Counted from the stretch's first letter, positions 25,639 to 36,128 are shown. The stretch is DNA of 64,000 nucleotides from Nostoc sp. NIES-4103 (GCF_002368335.1 NZ_AP018288.1:2398208-2462207); one strand, 5' to 3'. Translations and numbers: made by a program. Notes: a model not told the origin generated them from the letters alone.

Positions 25639-25978
25639 TTTGCCCCCAATTGAGGTGACAAAACAGGATGGAATGCTGCATCTGGAACTAGAACAGTCTA
25701 TTGGCAGATGCTTTTATCAAGCTTGCGATCGCATTACACAAGTACTATTGTCTAATTGTCAATGGTATCTCACTAGCGATGGTAATATGCTCATGCTAGT
25801 AATTGACTGTCCTGACATAGTATCTTACTGGCATATAGTCAGCAATATTCCTCAATTAGGAAATAGGTTAGAGCGGTTTACTAGTAATGCCAAAATTCGA
25901 GTCTATCCTCCATTTGGCAAAGGTGGGCCCTTTGAAATCGCTGTGAATGAAATTTCAGCTTATAAAGACTGGCTGTAG
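25607..25978 (+). CDS. small hypothetical protein overlapping the monooxygenase gene
   Basis: 123 residues. It begins inside the last 32 bases of the luciferase-like gene, which points to translational coupling. The protein is soluble with a Pro-rich start (LPLLPPDDLPPIEV) and a beta-rich core containing single cysteines (GRCFYQACDR, SNCQWYL, DCPDIV). No family is recognised. A poly-T hairpin follows about 75 bases after the stop and probably ends the transcript. Confidence 0.65.
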   Translation: MSKLPLLPPDDLPPIEVTKQDGMLHLELEQSIGRCFYQACDRITQVLLSNCQWYLTSDGNMLMLVIDCPDIVSYWHIVSNIPQLGNRLERFTSNAKIRVYPPFGKGGPFEIAVNEISAYKDWL

Positions 25979-26053
25979 AGAATTGAGACAATTCAGTTTT
26001 GATTATAGCTTACGCAAAAAACGTTAATAATTAGTAGAGTATGCGTAAGTCAT

Positions 26054-26085
26054 AAACCCAGTTTTTTTAGAAAAAGCTGGGTTTT
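26054..26085 (+). terminator. poly-T hairpin terminator
   Basis: AAACCCAG pairs with CTGGGTTT around an A/T-rich loop, followed by T's. It sits between the plus-strand gene ending at 25978 and the minus-strand gene ending at 26116 and could serve both. Confidence 0.7.
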
Positions 26086-26115
26086 TATATATCAATAGTT
26101 ATTGTGTTGGTATAA

Positions 26116-29100
26116 TCAGCAAGACCTAGTTAGAGCGACACCACATTTAGAGCAAAACTTGTGAGACGACGAATTTTTAGCCCCACAATGAGTACAAATA
26201 ATTTGACCTTGAGGAAGTGCAGCCGATGGCACTGAACTCTCTAATTGCATCGACTGCTGGACTAGGTGTTGCTGAATTGCTTGGTTTGTTAATTTTGTGG
26301 CTATCAACCCATCAAGCAAGCCCGAACCATTGCCACCACTGTTATTAACTGCCTTAGCCTTCTCCATTTGCACCTGTGCTTCCAGTTTGGCAATTTCCAC
26401 ACCCTTTTCTTTTGTAACCAAATTTTGTTGAACCTCAGCTAACTCCTTTGCATCAAGTAACTGACTCAATTCCACAGCGATGTCTTGAGGTAAATTTGCT
26501 TCTCTACCAAAAAATTGACTACAGTCTTGTAGCGCTAGCAAGAAACCTATAATTGACTCTATCCCCCCTGATGTCGTTGTGATTTGATGCCAAAACTCGT
26601 TCCATAAGTGCTGATTTTTTTGGCAAAGTTCCAACATCTGCATAGCGGCGAGATATTCAGCTAAAGGATCAAGGGCGAAGCGAATTTTATCTTGTGCCGC
26701 ACCAATAGTGTGAATCAAGTGCAGACGTTCTTCAAGATATCGGAGACGATTTTCTGGGTCATTTCCGCTGAGGACAGCTACGATTGTATCTCTTTTCGCT
26801 GTTGTTGGTTGAAAAGTCTGTTTTACACACTCCCAAGCAATTATTTTGGCATCTTGTTGCACAATCCGATCGCTTAATTTATTACCTTCAGTTACACTGC
26901 GGTTGAGTTCATTAAGATACCACAGCATTAATTCTGGGATGTTGCCTGATGTAAGTAAAGGCGATTGCTGAATCTCCTCAACTTTAAAAGCAATCAACTG
27001 GTCAGCATAGAGTTTCGCCAATAGCGCGGTAACTTTTCGTCCTCCTACCATTTGCGACAGGTGGCTACAAGCTTGGAAAAACTCAGGATCGGTGAACAAG
27101 TCGCGTCTGTTCGCTTGGGTTAAGTAGGCTTCCATAAAAGACGATAAGCGATTACCTTGAATAAGTAAGGGCTTGAGAATAGTTTTAGTGACTTGACCAA
27201 GCTTTTCTTCAGAACGTGAGGTGACAACTAAAGCATTAACATAAAAATCAGGAGAGTCTGGGCGAATTGCCTTACGTGTCGCTTCGTTCATTTCTGAAAG
27301 ATGGTCTACAATGACCAGAATACGGCGTTCTCTCAACAGACGTTCTAGTAGTTGTTCGGAAATCAATTCTATTTCATCCGTTAAGTTTTGCAATTGTCCC
27401 TGAATTGCGTCTATCAAAGCACGGGTGAAAGGTGATTTTCTCTCTAGCACCGATTGGTTTTCAATCTCATTTGGAATTTCCAATTCTTCCTCAATCAACA
27501 CCGGTAACATCCGGTGTTTGCACAGTCGTTCTGTGTCATCATCTGACATTGCCCACTTAGCAATTTGACATGAAAGGCTTGTCTTACCTACCCCCCCTTC
27601 ACCTTGAATGAGTAGACAAGCACGTTGTTTTTTAAAAGTTGAACGTAAATCTTTACCTGTAAGTTGAGCAAAAGTCTTGCCATTGTTTACCACAGGGATG
27701 GGGATATAAATGTTTCTGTTGCGTACTGTATCCTTTTGCTGGAATGATTCTTGGGCCGATTTGAAGTGTGCTTCTACCCAAGCATCTAACACTCTAGGAT
27801 GGTATTCCAACATAAACAGCAACCAACTCAGGGATATCTCTTTATCAATAACAGGCAATTTGAAGCTGCCAACGGATCTTAGGGCTTGATCAATTTTCAG
27901 TAACCATAAAGGATGTAGCCAAAAAATTCCGAAAAGTAAGACAAGGTAAGCCCCAATACCCAATACTTGGGGGTTTTTGAGAATCTGATTAATGACTTGG
28001 CTACGTTGTAACTCCGTAAGGCTAGACTGTATATTTTGTATAGTTGTATTTAAAGAATTCTTTTCTTTTGGTTCTAGTTTTTCTAGGCTTTTTAAAGCTT
28101 TCTCAAACTCGGATATAGCATTGTTTAAGTCTTTGATTTTTAGTTCATTTTTTTTTGGGGCTTGCTGAAAACTAGCAGCAATATCTCTAATAGCTTCAGC
28201 AGCACCAGTACGTACATTTGAGTTGTTATCTTCTAATGCTTTATTCAATACACTTAAAATAGTCAAAGCATCTTTTGTATTACTTACTTTACCTATGTCA
28301 CCTAAAGCTATAACAGCACTTTGACGCATGGTATAGTTACTGTTTTTATAGGCTTCAATAATTTGGGGAATCGCGGATTTTGCAATAACACCTATATTCC
28401 CCAAGGCGTCAGCAGCATATCGACGCACCCGCCATGCAGGATCTTTCAATGATTCTGTTAAAATCTGTACGGCATCTGGAGCAATATCCAGATGATCATG
28501 CATCTTTGATAACGCCGAAGCAGCGCTTATACGCAGGTTGATTCTGTCTACACTCTGATTTTTTAATGAGTTAAGCAGCAAAGGAATTAATTCTTTGGCT
28601 TGTTCTGAATCCAGAGTAGTCTTCTCTAACGCTCCAAGTACCTGCGATCGCACCTGTAAATCTTGCTGCTCATTTTTGAATATGTTAATCAATTCCGGGA
28701 TAGCAGGTTTTGCGTTAATAGATTGGATTGCCAGAATAACACTGTTCAATACATCCCCATTTTGCTCTGTTTTGAGAAGATTTATCAAATCCTTCAAAGC
28801 GTCATCCGCGCCTGTACCGATCGCACTCAAAGCATTCGTCGCAGCTATAACCACCTGTTTATCTGAATTTTTTAGATTCTGTTGAAAAACATCAATTGCT
28901 TTGCGTTTATCGTCAAGGGTCGCATTTGGCGAAGTATATTTCCTTAAAGCATCATTAATATTATCTAAATTGCTTTGAACATTTGACACACTTTGATTTT
29001 GTAGCTGTTGACTTTGGTTCGACACCTTTGTCTGTTCTGTAATTTGCCCCCAACTAGTGTCACTCAAAAGCAAGGGTGATGAAATGGACAGTAATGTAAG

Positions 29101-29166
29101 TATCATTTTAAAAGTCAGCTTTTGTGGTTTTAAAAAAGCTAATTTGAAGTGAGTCAAAAAAATCAT
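26116..29166 (-). CDS. HEAT-repeat / STAND-like P-loop NTPase with zinc ribbon
   Basis: 1016 residues. Residues ~20-40 are hydrophobic, like a signal or anchor. Residues ~100-340 are at least six HEAT-like repeats (for example WRVRRYAADALGNIG, MRQSAVIALGDIGK, VRTGAAEAIRDIA). A membrane helix follows at ~401-422. Then comes an NTPase with the P-loop GEGGVGKTS (522-530), Walker B RRILVIVDHLSEM (614-626) and ALVVTSR, like NACHT/STAND ATPases. The last 28 residues form a zinc ribbon (C991-x2-C994, C1005-x2-C1008). If the first segment exports the chain, the HEAT part lies outside and the NTPase inside, as in a transmembrane sensor. Function unknown. It stands alone behind the shared element at 29218. 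Confidence 0.8.
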   Translation of the reverse strand: MIFLTHFKLAFLKPQKLTFKMILTLLSISSPLLLSDTSWGQITEQTKVSNQSQQLQNQSVSNVQSNLDNINDALRKYTSPNATLDDKRKAIDVFQQNLKNSDKQVVIAATNALSAIGTGADDALKDLINLLKTEQNGDVLNSVILAIQSINAKPAIPELINIFKNEQQDLQVRSQVLGALEKTTLDSEQAKELIPLLLNSLKNQSVDRINLRISAASALSKMHDHLDIAPDAVQILTESLKDPAWRVRRYAADALGNIGVIAKSAIPQIIEAYKNSNYTMRQSAVIALGDIGKVSNTKDALTILSVLNKALEDNNSNVRTGAAEAIRDIAASFQQAPKKNELKIKDLNNAISEFEKALKSLEKLEPKEKNSLNTTIQNIQSSLTELQRSQVINQILKNPQVLGIGAYLVLLFGIFWLHPLWLLKIDQALRSVGSFKLPVIDKEISLSWLLFMLEYHPRVLDAWVEAHFKSAQESFQQKDTVRNRNIYIPIPVVNNGKTFAQLTGKDLRSTFKKQRACLLIQGEGGVGKTSLSCQIAKWAMSDDDTERLCKHRMLPVLIEEELEIPNEIENQSVLERKSPFTRALIDAIQGQLQNLTDEIELISEQLLERLLRERRILVIVDHLSEMNEATRKAIRPDSPDFYVNALVVTSRSEEKLGQVTKTILKPLLIQGNRLSSFMEAYLTQANRRDLFTDPEFFQACSHLSQMVGGRKVTALLAKLYADQLIAFKVEEIQQSPLLTSGNIPELMLWYLNELNRSVTEGNKLSDRIVQQDAKIIAWECVKQTFQPTTAKRDTIVAVLSGNDPENRLRYLEERLHLIHTIGAAQDKIRFALDPLAEYLAAMQMLELCQKNQHLWNEFWHQITTTSGGIESIIGFLLALQDCSQFFGREANLPQDIAVELSQLLDAKELAEVQQNLVTKEKGVEIAKLEAQVQMEKAKAVNNSGGNGSGLLDGLIATKLTNQAIQQHLVQQSMQLESSVPSAALPQGQIICTHCGAKNSSSHKFCSKCGVALTRSC

Positions 29167-30295
29167 ATCTATTCCTTTGGATTTGGCAATAATTCAGCAA
29201 ATTTACAATGTTTAACCAAATATTTACTGTGTCTTATTCAGCCTTGATACCAGCATTTATAAATAATTATTTAACTTCTATCAAATATAAATATTTATTT
29301 ACATTACCCCTCTAATATTTTTCTTTGGCAGCATTTTAAATACTAGAATCCCCACATCAGCATCAGTTTTTCACGAAACCCCAATATCTGCAATACCTAA
29401 AAGTTCCTAAAAGTTCTGGTATTGTTCACATACCTACCCCACCCAAACCACCAAAGAAAGACTATTCTGAGCTGAGAAAATTGGCTTAACCTTGTCCCTA
29501 GCTAAATGTTGAGTTTAAAACCTATTAAAACATGAGGTAGAGAAAATACCCAGGTGTACCTGCTTACCGATCGCGATCGCCTCTTTCAACTACGGCTTGT
29601 GTCCGCCAAACAACCGGGATACCGCAAGTCTGCATAACTTGTCTCCTCAAGTATGAATACTCAAATAATTACAGTGTCAATTAATTTTTGATAGTACCCT
29701 TGAGGGTAATATTTAAGCGAACCCATAAAAAAGAATTCTGAATTTTGAATTCTGAATTCAGGTATTATATCTTAGTGGGAGAAAATAACTTTACTGAAGA
29801 AGGGGTAAAGAGGATGGGGAAGGGAAGACGAAGAATAAAACAGATGGAGTCAAAAAGAGCATACAGTAGTTCAAGTTCTTCCCCTTGAAAATTTAGCTTC
29901 ACCTTGTCTTTTCATCAAAAGAATTGTTTTAATTGCATTTTGTATGCCATATTCTTCTTCAAGAAAACTTATATCTATCTAAAGACATAATTTTTTGCGA
30001 CAAAAGGTAGTTGTTAGAAATACACTTATTGTGAGAATAAATATTTAACTCAGTAATTTAGCTGTCATCAAGGATGCAAGTCTCACGGCTTCGCGTATAT
30101 ACATAAATCACAAATCAAGTTTAAATTAATCACTATATTCCAGACTAAATTTTGAAAAACGATAAAAACTAATATTAAGTAAACAATAATCTCTGATTTG
30201 TCAAAAATATTGTGAGGGCATAGAGTTTTGTTTACTGATGCAGCTCCAACTAGCCTGTCCTCAGCTTACTCTGAATCACAGTACTGGTAAAAATA
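29167..30295. other. long divergent intergenic region
   Basis: Holds the shared 93-base element at 29218-29310 close to the HEAT/NTPase start, a tandem HIP1-like GATCGCGATCGC at ~29569-29580, and AATTCTGAATT repeats near 29732-29760. The rest is AT-rich upstream DNA of the TamB-like gene. No gene is seen. Confidence 0.6.
29218..29310 (-). promoter_or_regulatory. conserved 93-base upstream element, copy 2
   Basis: Aligns with 10209-10301 over the full length with mainly single-base differences. It starts 52 bases before the HEAT/NTPase start codon, so it probably contains that gene's promoter or leader. Confidence 0.5.
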
Positions 30296-33200
30296 ATGAC
30301 GCGCTCTCCCAATTCAGGAAATGATCAAGAACCATCAAACCGTCGTCTTTGGCTTGTGCTTTTAGGACGTACCAGCTTGGTTCTATTTGTCATTTTGCTC
30401 GCTGGAATTGCAGTTGGTGCTTTGTGGGCTAGAAATTATATATATACACAATTAGCACCTTTAGTAGAACAAAATCTAGAGCAATTACTTGGTCGCCCGA
30501 TAAAAGTTGGGAAAGTTGAACGTTTTTCACTTTCAAGTTTAAGATTTAGTTCTTTATCGATACCAGCAACTTCTACAGATCCTGACCAAGTATCAGCAAA
30601 AGCTGTGGATGTGCAGTTCTCGCTGTTGCAAGTTATTTTAACTCGAAAATTAGGATTAAATGTGACTTTAGTTCAGCCTAATGTTTTTATCCAACAAGAT
30701 AAAGATGGTAGCTGGGTGAGGGCTGAAGTGAAGTCTGGGGAAGGCAAAGGTACTATTCAAACTGAGTTACAGACACTTGAAATTCAAGATGGAGATATAG
30801 AGTTATTACCTGCACCTGCACCTACTAAACCAAAAGGTTCAGTAGTATTAGATCAAGTCGGCGGTATTGCACGATTTTTACCTGACAATCAAGGAGCTAA
30901 TTATCAAATAAATGCTCAATTCACCAGGGGAGGTGCTGTGAAAATCTCTGGTGAAACACAATTAAAAACACAGAAAACTAACCTGAAAGTTATAGCACGA
31001 GAATTACGAGCATCTGATGTAACTCGTTTGATTCAGTTACCCATTGCCTTGCAATCTGGACAATTAAATGCTGATTTAGAAGCTCAAATTTTGTCTAATG
31101 ATTCCCCAGAAATAGCTTTAAATGGGACAGCTATAGCTAATAAAGTAACTGCCCAAATTGAAAATATTCCCCAACAATTTGTTAATTCTACTGGTAGATT
31201 GGTATTTCAGGGACAGACAATTACTTTAGATAATTTAAGTACTAGCTTTGGCAAGGTTCCACTGTTGGCAAATGGTGCAGTTGATCTGAAAAAAGGTTTT
31301 AATCTTTCAGCGCAGATTAAATCAGTTACTGCGAAAAATATTTTAGACACATTCAAAGTGACTTCGCCAGTTTTAGCTACTGGAGAAGTGAAAGCAAATA
31401 TTAAAGTCCAAGGTTCACTGCAACAGCCAATTCTTAGCGGTACCGCCAGTAATACAAAACCGATTCAAGTTGACCGCGTTTTATTTAAAGCTGTTAATAC
31501 CGACTTTCGTTTGAGTGTATCTCAAACTGCATCTCAAATTGCCGTTAATAATCTCGAATTAGTTCCAGCCGCAGGTGGTGAAATTAGAGGAAGTGGTCAA
31601 GCTATATTGGGCGGACAGGTAAAATTTAATGTTGCAGTTGACGGCGTGTCAGGGGATATACTAGCACGTAGCTACGGCGTTACTCCTTTGATTAATGTTG
31701 GTAATGTCTTTGCAAGGGCGGTAATTTCTGGTTCACTGGGGAAACAGCCATTGGCTTTGAACATTTCCAGTGTGCAGGTGAAACCACCAGCAGGAGGACA
31801 AATTGTCGGAAACGGTCAAGTTCAACTTGCACCCCAAGGTAAGGTATTATTTAATGTTAGAGCAGAAAATTTACCAGGGGATGCGATCGCTAAAACAAAT
31901 GCTTCATCCTCTATAAAACTTGGCACTGTTTCAGCAAATGCTAGAATTTTCGGCACTTTAGGCAACTTACAAACAGTAGCACAACTGCAAGCACCTGCTG
32001 CTACCTATCCCACCTCTGGACAAGTTGCAATTACTCAACAAGGCAATAATATCCTCTTCCCAAATGCTGTTTTCAATGTGGCAGGTAGTACAATCAGGGC
32101 TAGAGGTCGAATTGTAGACCAACGTTGGCAAGCTGCTGTTAACGCCGAACAAGTACAATTAAATCGTTTTAAAGAAATTCCAACCCAGTTTCAAGGAGTG
32201 GTAAATAGTGCAGCGTTGAATTTTTCGGGAACTACCGCTTCATTCCAACCTAACAATATTCAAGCTAGGGGAAGTGCAAACTTGAGTGTGGCGGGTGGTA
32301 CTGTGAATGTCACCAATGCTAACTTGAATAATGGACGCTGGCAAGCTGCTGTTAACGCCCAACAATTAAAATTAAGTCGTATTCAGCAAGTTCCACCGCA
32401 ATTTCAAGGAGTCGTCAATAATGCGGCGTTGAATTTGTCGGGAACTACCGCTTCATTCCAACCTAACAATATTCAAGCTAGGGGAAGTGCAAACTTGAGT
32501 GTGGCGGGTGGTACTGTGAATGTCACCAATGCTAACTTGAATAATGGACGCTGGCAAGCTGCTGTTAACGCCCAACAATTAAAATTAAGTCGTATTCAGC
32601 AAGTTCCACCGCAATTTCAAGGAGTCGTCAATAATGCGGCGTTGAATTTGTCAGGGACTACCGCTTCATTCCAACCTGCTGACATCCAAGCTAGCGGACG
32701 CGCTAACTTGAGTGTTGCGGGTGGTACTGTTAATGTCACAAATGCTAACTTGAATAATGGACGTTGGCAAGCCGTCGCCAATGTTTCCCAAGTTCAACTC
32801 AACCGTTTTTCACCACAACTACGAGGACGGCTGAATAGTAATGTAGAATTGGCAGGCACAACAGCATCTTTTGAACTCGCAGATATTCGCGCTGCTGGAC
32901 AAATTCGCGCTTCCCAAGGTTTAGGGCCATTAGCACAACCGCTGACAGCGCAATTTCAATGGAATGGCAACCAAATTATAGTACCACGGGCAACTACACC
33001 AGGATTAAGTGCCAATGGCGCGATCGCAGTTCAACTACCAGACAATGGTACACCTCAAATTGCTGGATTTAACTTAAATATAGTAGCCCAGAATTTCAAC
33101 CTGAATAATACAGGTTTGCAAGTTCCTGGCGACTTAGCACTAGCAGGGTTTCTTGATTTTAACGGGCGAGTTACAGGTACTTTAGAAACTCCCCAAGCTT

Positions 33201-36094
33201 CAGGTGACATCCAACTGCGGAATTTCAATGTTAGTAACTTAGCCTTTGACCCTGTTTTAACTGGAAACGTGAATTTTCGAGGTGGACAAGGAGGAAGTCT
33301 CCAACTTACAGGCACGCAAGATAGGATAGCACTTAACGTTGGTGCAAATTATAAACCAACCTCATTTTTAGTCAAGCGGGGTGAAGCTGTTACCACAGGG
33401 AGAACCGAGGGAGATAACTTAATTGTCAACGCCCAACAGTTCCCCATCGCTTTAATTGGCGGTTTCCTACCTGATAGTAGATTAAGACCTTTGGGGGGAC
33501 AATTATCTGGTAATTTAGTTGTCAACCTGAATAATTATGCCATTGCAGGGGATGTAGCGATCGCAGCGCCTCGTGTTGGCAGAGTCTCAGCCGATGCATT
33601 TCAAGCTAACATCAATTATGCTAATGGTGTCGCTAGCTTAAATAATGGTCTATTGCGGTTAGGAGACAGTAACATTGCCCTCAGTGGGAGTTTGCAAGCA
33701 GGAAACAACCCGCAATTTCAAGTACAAGCGAATTTTGACCAAACTAGAATCGAAAGAGTTTTACAAGCGTTTAAAATCTTTGACTTTAAAGACCTTGGCG
33801 GCTTCGAGTCTCCCACATTAGCAGGTGCAGAAGTACTCAACACTACACCTGTGAGTTTACCAAACGCAGATTTACAAACACAGTTAGAATATTTCTCCAA
33901 AATACAAACATCAGTCGCAAGACTTCAGCAGCAAGAAAGGCGAAACGCCCCACCTTTACCTACCCTTGCAGAACTAAGCGGTGCTATCAGTGGTGGAATT
34001 ACCGCCAATGGTTCCTTGAGAACTGGGTTAAATGTCGGCTTTAATGTTCAAGGTGCTAACTGGAAATGGGGTGACTACTCCATTGATGAAGTCATTGCTA
34101 AAGGCAATTTTACAGATGGTGTTGTCACACTTTCGCCCTTGAGTGTGGGGATAAACCAAGGACAAGTCGCTTTTTCAGGACAATTAGGAAGCGAACTTTC
34201 AGGACAGTTGCGTGTAGCAAGTCTGCCTTTGTCACTTTTTCAGCCTTTTATAGAAAGATATCCTATAGATGTCACAGGTGAAGTAAATGCTGTCGCCAAT
34301 TTGCAAGGCACCCTACAAGACCCTACAGTAGGTGGACAACTTTCACTCTTCAATGCAACTTTAAACCAGCAACCTGTACAAACAGGTCAAGTCAACTTTA
34401 ACTATAACGATGCCCGTTTAAATTTTGATAGTACCTTACTTCTGCAAGGAACACAACCAGTCACAGCTACAGGTAGCGTACCTGTTCCTTTGCCTTTCGT
34501 CGCAGTGCAACCAAGTAATCAAATTAACGTCAACGCCAGTGTGAGAAATGAAGGCTTGGCACTGTTAAATCTATTTACCAATAATCAAGTTAGTTGGATA
34601 GACGGTCAAGGACAAGTCAATGTTAACGTCCAAGGTACATTAAACCAACCAATTATCAACGGCAATGCCACCGTTAACAATGCTACCCTCCGCGCTCAAG
34701 CTTTATCAGAACCCTTAACAAATGTTACAGGGACAGTATTATTCAATGGTAATACAGTAAACGTACAAGGTATTCAAGGCAATTATAATCAAGGATTAGT
34801 AGCAGCTTCCGGAATTTTGCCGATATTTACTGCTGGGCAAACTATATCCAACCCCTTGACAGTCACAATAGAAAAACAATTAGATTTTCAAGTTCCTGGG
34901 TTGTATGAAGGTGGTGTCAGCGGCGATGCTGTCATTCGTGGTTCAGCACTCAGACCTCGAATTGGTGGAGAAATTGAACTGAGTGATGGTCAAGTGATTA
35001 TTGGCAAAACCGCTAGTGATACTTCAAATACAACAACTACACCAAACGATAACAATAATAATTTAACTACAGCCGAGAATAGCATTAACGCCGCAACGAC
35101 AACAGACACTAATACTATTAACAATTTAACTACAGCCGAGAATAGCATTAACGCCACAACGACAACACAGACTAACACCAACCCCACAACTAGACCCAAC
35201 TTACCAGTAGAGTTTACAGATTTACGGTTAGTTTTGGGTGATGACGTTCGTGTCACCAGTCAGCCCTTACTTGGGTTCATACCAGGAGCAGCGGCACTAA
35301 GTCAACCCATACTCAGCTTTAACGCCAAAGGCGACTTAACAATTAATGGTACCTTAGCCGACCCCCTCCCCGAAGGAGTCATTAGTTTGACAGGAGGAAG
35401 AATCAGCTTATTCTCAACAGAGTTTACCTTAGAGCGCGGCTACGAGCAAACAGCAACCTTTACCCCCAGCCAAGGACTCGACCCCACCTTAGATGTGAGA
35501 CTTTTGGCAATTGTACCTGAAACATCAGGAACAAGCGATCGCATTTTAGATTCACCTTTATCTGCGGAAATCAGCGATGTTTCCGCAAGCACCTTTGGTA
35601 CATTGCGTACCGTTCGTGTGCGTGCAAGGGCTACAGGCCCAGCCAGTGAATTGAGCAACAATTTAGAATTGACAAGTGAACCACGCCGTAGTAGAGGAGA
35701 AATCGTAGCTTTATTGGGTGGTTCAATAATCAATAATTTTGCTCAAACAACAGATGCAACCCAAGGCTTGACTAATTTTGCGAGTACCACAGTTTTAGGT
35801 AGTTTACAGGGTACCATCACAGCCATCGGACAAGCAATAGGTTTTAGCGAATTTCGCATCTATCCTACCCCTAGTACCAATCGAGCATCGAGAGCTTCAG
35901 TTCTCAACTTATCAGCAGAAGGTGTATTTAACATCAATAACAATTTATCTGTCTCATTATCGCGGGCTTTTTCTAACAATGAGCCTTTCCGTTACAATCT
36001 CCTCTATCGCCTCAGTGATGAAATTTTGGTGCGAGGCTCAACTAACTTAGATGATGACAGTCAATTGATACTTAACTATGAAACACGATTTTAG
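30296..36094 (+). CDS. TamB/Tic236-type translocation and assembly protein
   Basis: 1932 residues. One N-terminal membrane helix (~20-45) is followed by a very long beta-rich, Asn/Gly/Gln-rich body and the C-terminal TamB (DUF490) domain ending LVRGSTNLDDDSQLILNYETRF, cut here at DDDSQLILNYETRF. TamB in bacteria and Tic236 in chloroplasts span the periplasm, forming a beta-groove for outer-membrane assembly or lipid transfer. Residues ~645-860 contain two near-identical 71-residue repeats plus a diverged third, and a Thr/Asn-rich linker near 1580-1630 has a 21-residue repeat. A poly-T hairpin follows the stop. Confidence 0.88.
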   Translation: MTRSPNSGNDQEPSNRRLWLVLLGRTSLVLFVILLAGIAVGALWARNYIYTQLAPLVEQNLEQLLGRPIKVGKVERFSLSSLRFSSLSIPATSTDPDQVSAKAVDVQFSLLQVILTRKLGLNVTLVQPNVFIQQDKDGSWVRAEVKSGEGKGTIQTELQTLEIQDGDIELLPAPAPTKPKGSVVLDQVGGIARFLPDNQGANYQINAQFTRGGAVKISGETQLKTQKTNLKVIARELRASDVTRLIQLPIALQSGQLNADLEAQILSNDSPEIALNGTAIANKVTAQIENIPQQFVNSTGRLVFQGQTITLDNLSTSFGKVPLLANGAVDLKKGFNLSAQIKSVTAKNILDTFKVTSPVLATGEVKANIKVQGSLQQPILSGTASNTKPIQVDRVLFKAVNTDFRLSVSQTASQIAVNNLELVPAAGGEIRGSGQAILGGQVKFNVAVDGVSGDILARSYGVTPLINVGNVFARAVISGSLGKQPLALNISSVQVKPPAGGQIVGNGQVQLAPQGKVLFNVRAENLPGDAIAKTNASSSIKLGTVSANARIFGTLGNLQTVAQLQAPAATYPTSGQVAITQQGNNILFPNAVFNVAGSTIRARGRIVDQRWQAAVNAEQVQLNRFKEIPTQFQGVVNSAALNFSGTTASFQPNNIQARGSANLSVAGGTVNVTNANLNNGRWQAAVNAQQLKLSRIQQVPPQFQGVVNNAALNLSGTTASFQPNNIQARGSANLSVAGGTVNVTNANLNNGRWQAAVNAQQLKLSRIQQVPPQFQGVVNNAALNLSGTTASFQPADIQASGRANLSVAGGTVNVTNANLNNGRWQAVANVSQVQLNRFSPQLRGRLNSNVELAGTTASFELADIRAAGQIRASQGLGPLAQPLTAQFQWNGNQIIVPRATTPGLSANGAIAVQLPDNGTPQIAGFNLNIVAQNFNLNNTGLQVPGDLALAGFLDFNGRVTGTLETPQASGDIQLRNFNVSNLAFDPVLTGNVNFRGGQGGSLQLTGTQDRIALNVGANYKPTSFLVKRGEAVTTGRTEGDNLIVNAQQFPIALIGGFLPDSRLRPLGGQLSGNLVVNLNNYAIAGDVAIAAPRVGRVSADAFQANINYANGVASLNNGLLRLGDSNIALSGSLQAGNNPQFQVQANFDQTRIERVLQAFKIFDFKDLGGFESPTLAGAEVLNTTPVSLPNADLQTQLEYFSKIQTSVARLQQQERRNAPPLPTLAELSGAISGGITANGSLRTGLNVGFNVQGANWKWGDYSIDEVIAKGNFTDGVVTLSPLSVGINQGQVAFSGQLGSELSGQLRVASLPLSLFQPFIERYPIDVTGEVNAVANLQGTLQDPTVGGQLSLFNATLNQQPVQTGQVNFNYNDARLNFDSTLLLQGTQPVTATGSVPVPLPFVAVQPSNQINVNASVRNEGLALLNLFTNNQVSWIDGQGQVNVNVQGTLNQPIINGNATVNNATLRAQALSEPLTNVTGTVLFNGNTVNVQGIQGNYNQGLVAASGILPIFTAGQTISNPLTVTIEKQLDFQVPGLYEGGVSGDAVIRGSALRPRIGGEIELSDGQVIIGKTASDTSNTTTTPNDNNNNLTTAENSINAATTTDTNTINNLTTAENSINATTTTQTNTNPTTRPNLPVEFTDLRLVLGDDVRVTSQPLLGFIPGAAALSQPILSFNAKGDLTINGTLADPLPEGVISLTGGRISLFSTEFTLERGYEQTATFTPSQGLDPTLDVRLLAIVPETSGTSDRILDSPLSAEISDVSASTFGTLRTVRVRARATGPASELSNNLELTSEPRRSRGEIVALLGGSIINNFAQTTDATQGLTNFASTTVLGSLQGTITAIGQAIGFSEFRIYPTPSTNRASRASVLNLSAEGVFNINNNLSVSLSRAFSNNEPFRYNLLYRLSDEILVRGSTNLDDDSQLILNYETRF
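32231..32869 (+). repeat. 213-base tandem repeats inside the TamB-like gene
   Basis: ACTACCGCTTCATTCCAACC begins at 32231, 32444 and 32657. The first two 213-base units are almost identical at the DNA level; the third diverges after its first half. The period is a multiple of three, so each unit adds 71 residues. Confidence 0.9.
35060..35157 (+). repeat. 63-base in-frame duplication in a Thr/Asn-rich linker
   Basis: ATTTAACTACAGCCGAGAAT begins at 35061 and again at 35124, giving a 21-residue repeat in a low-complexity linker of the TamB-like protein. Confidence 0.85.
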
Positions 36095-36128
36095 CGATCG
36101 CCTCTGCTATCAGGCGATCGCTATTAAT

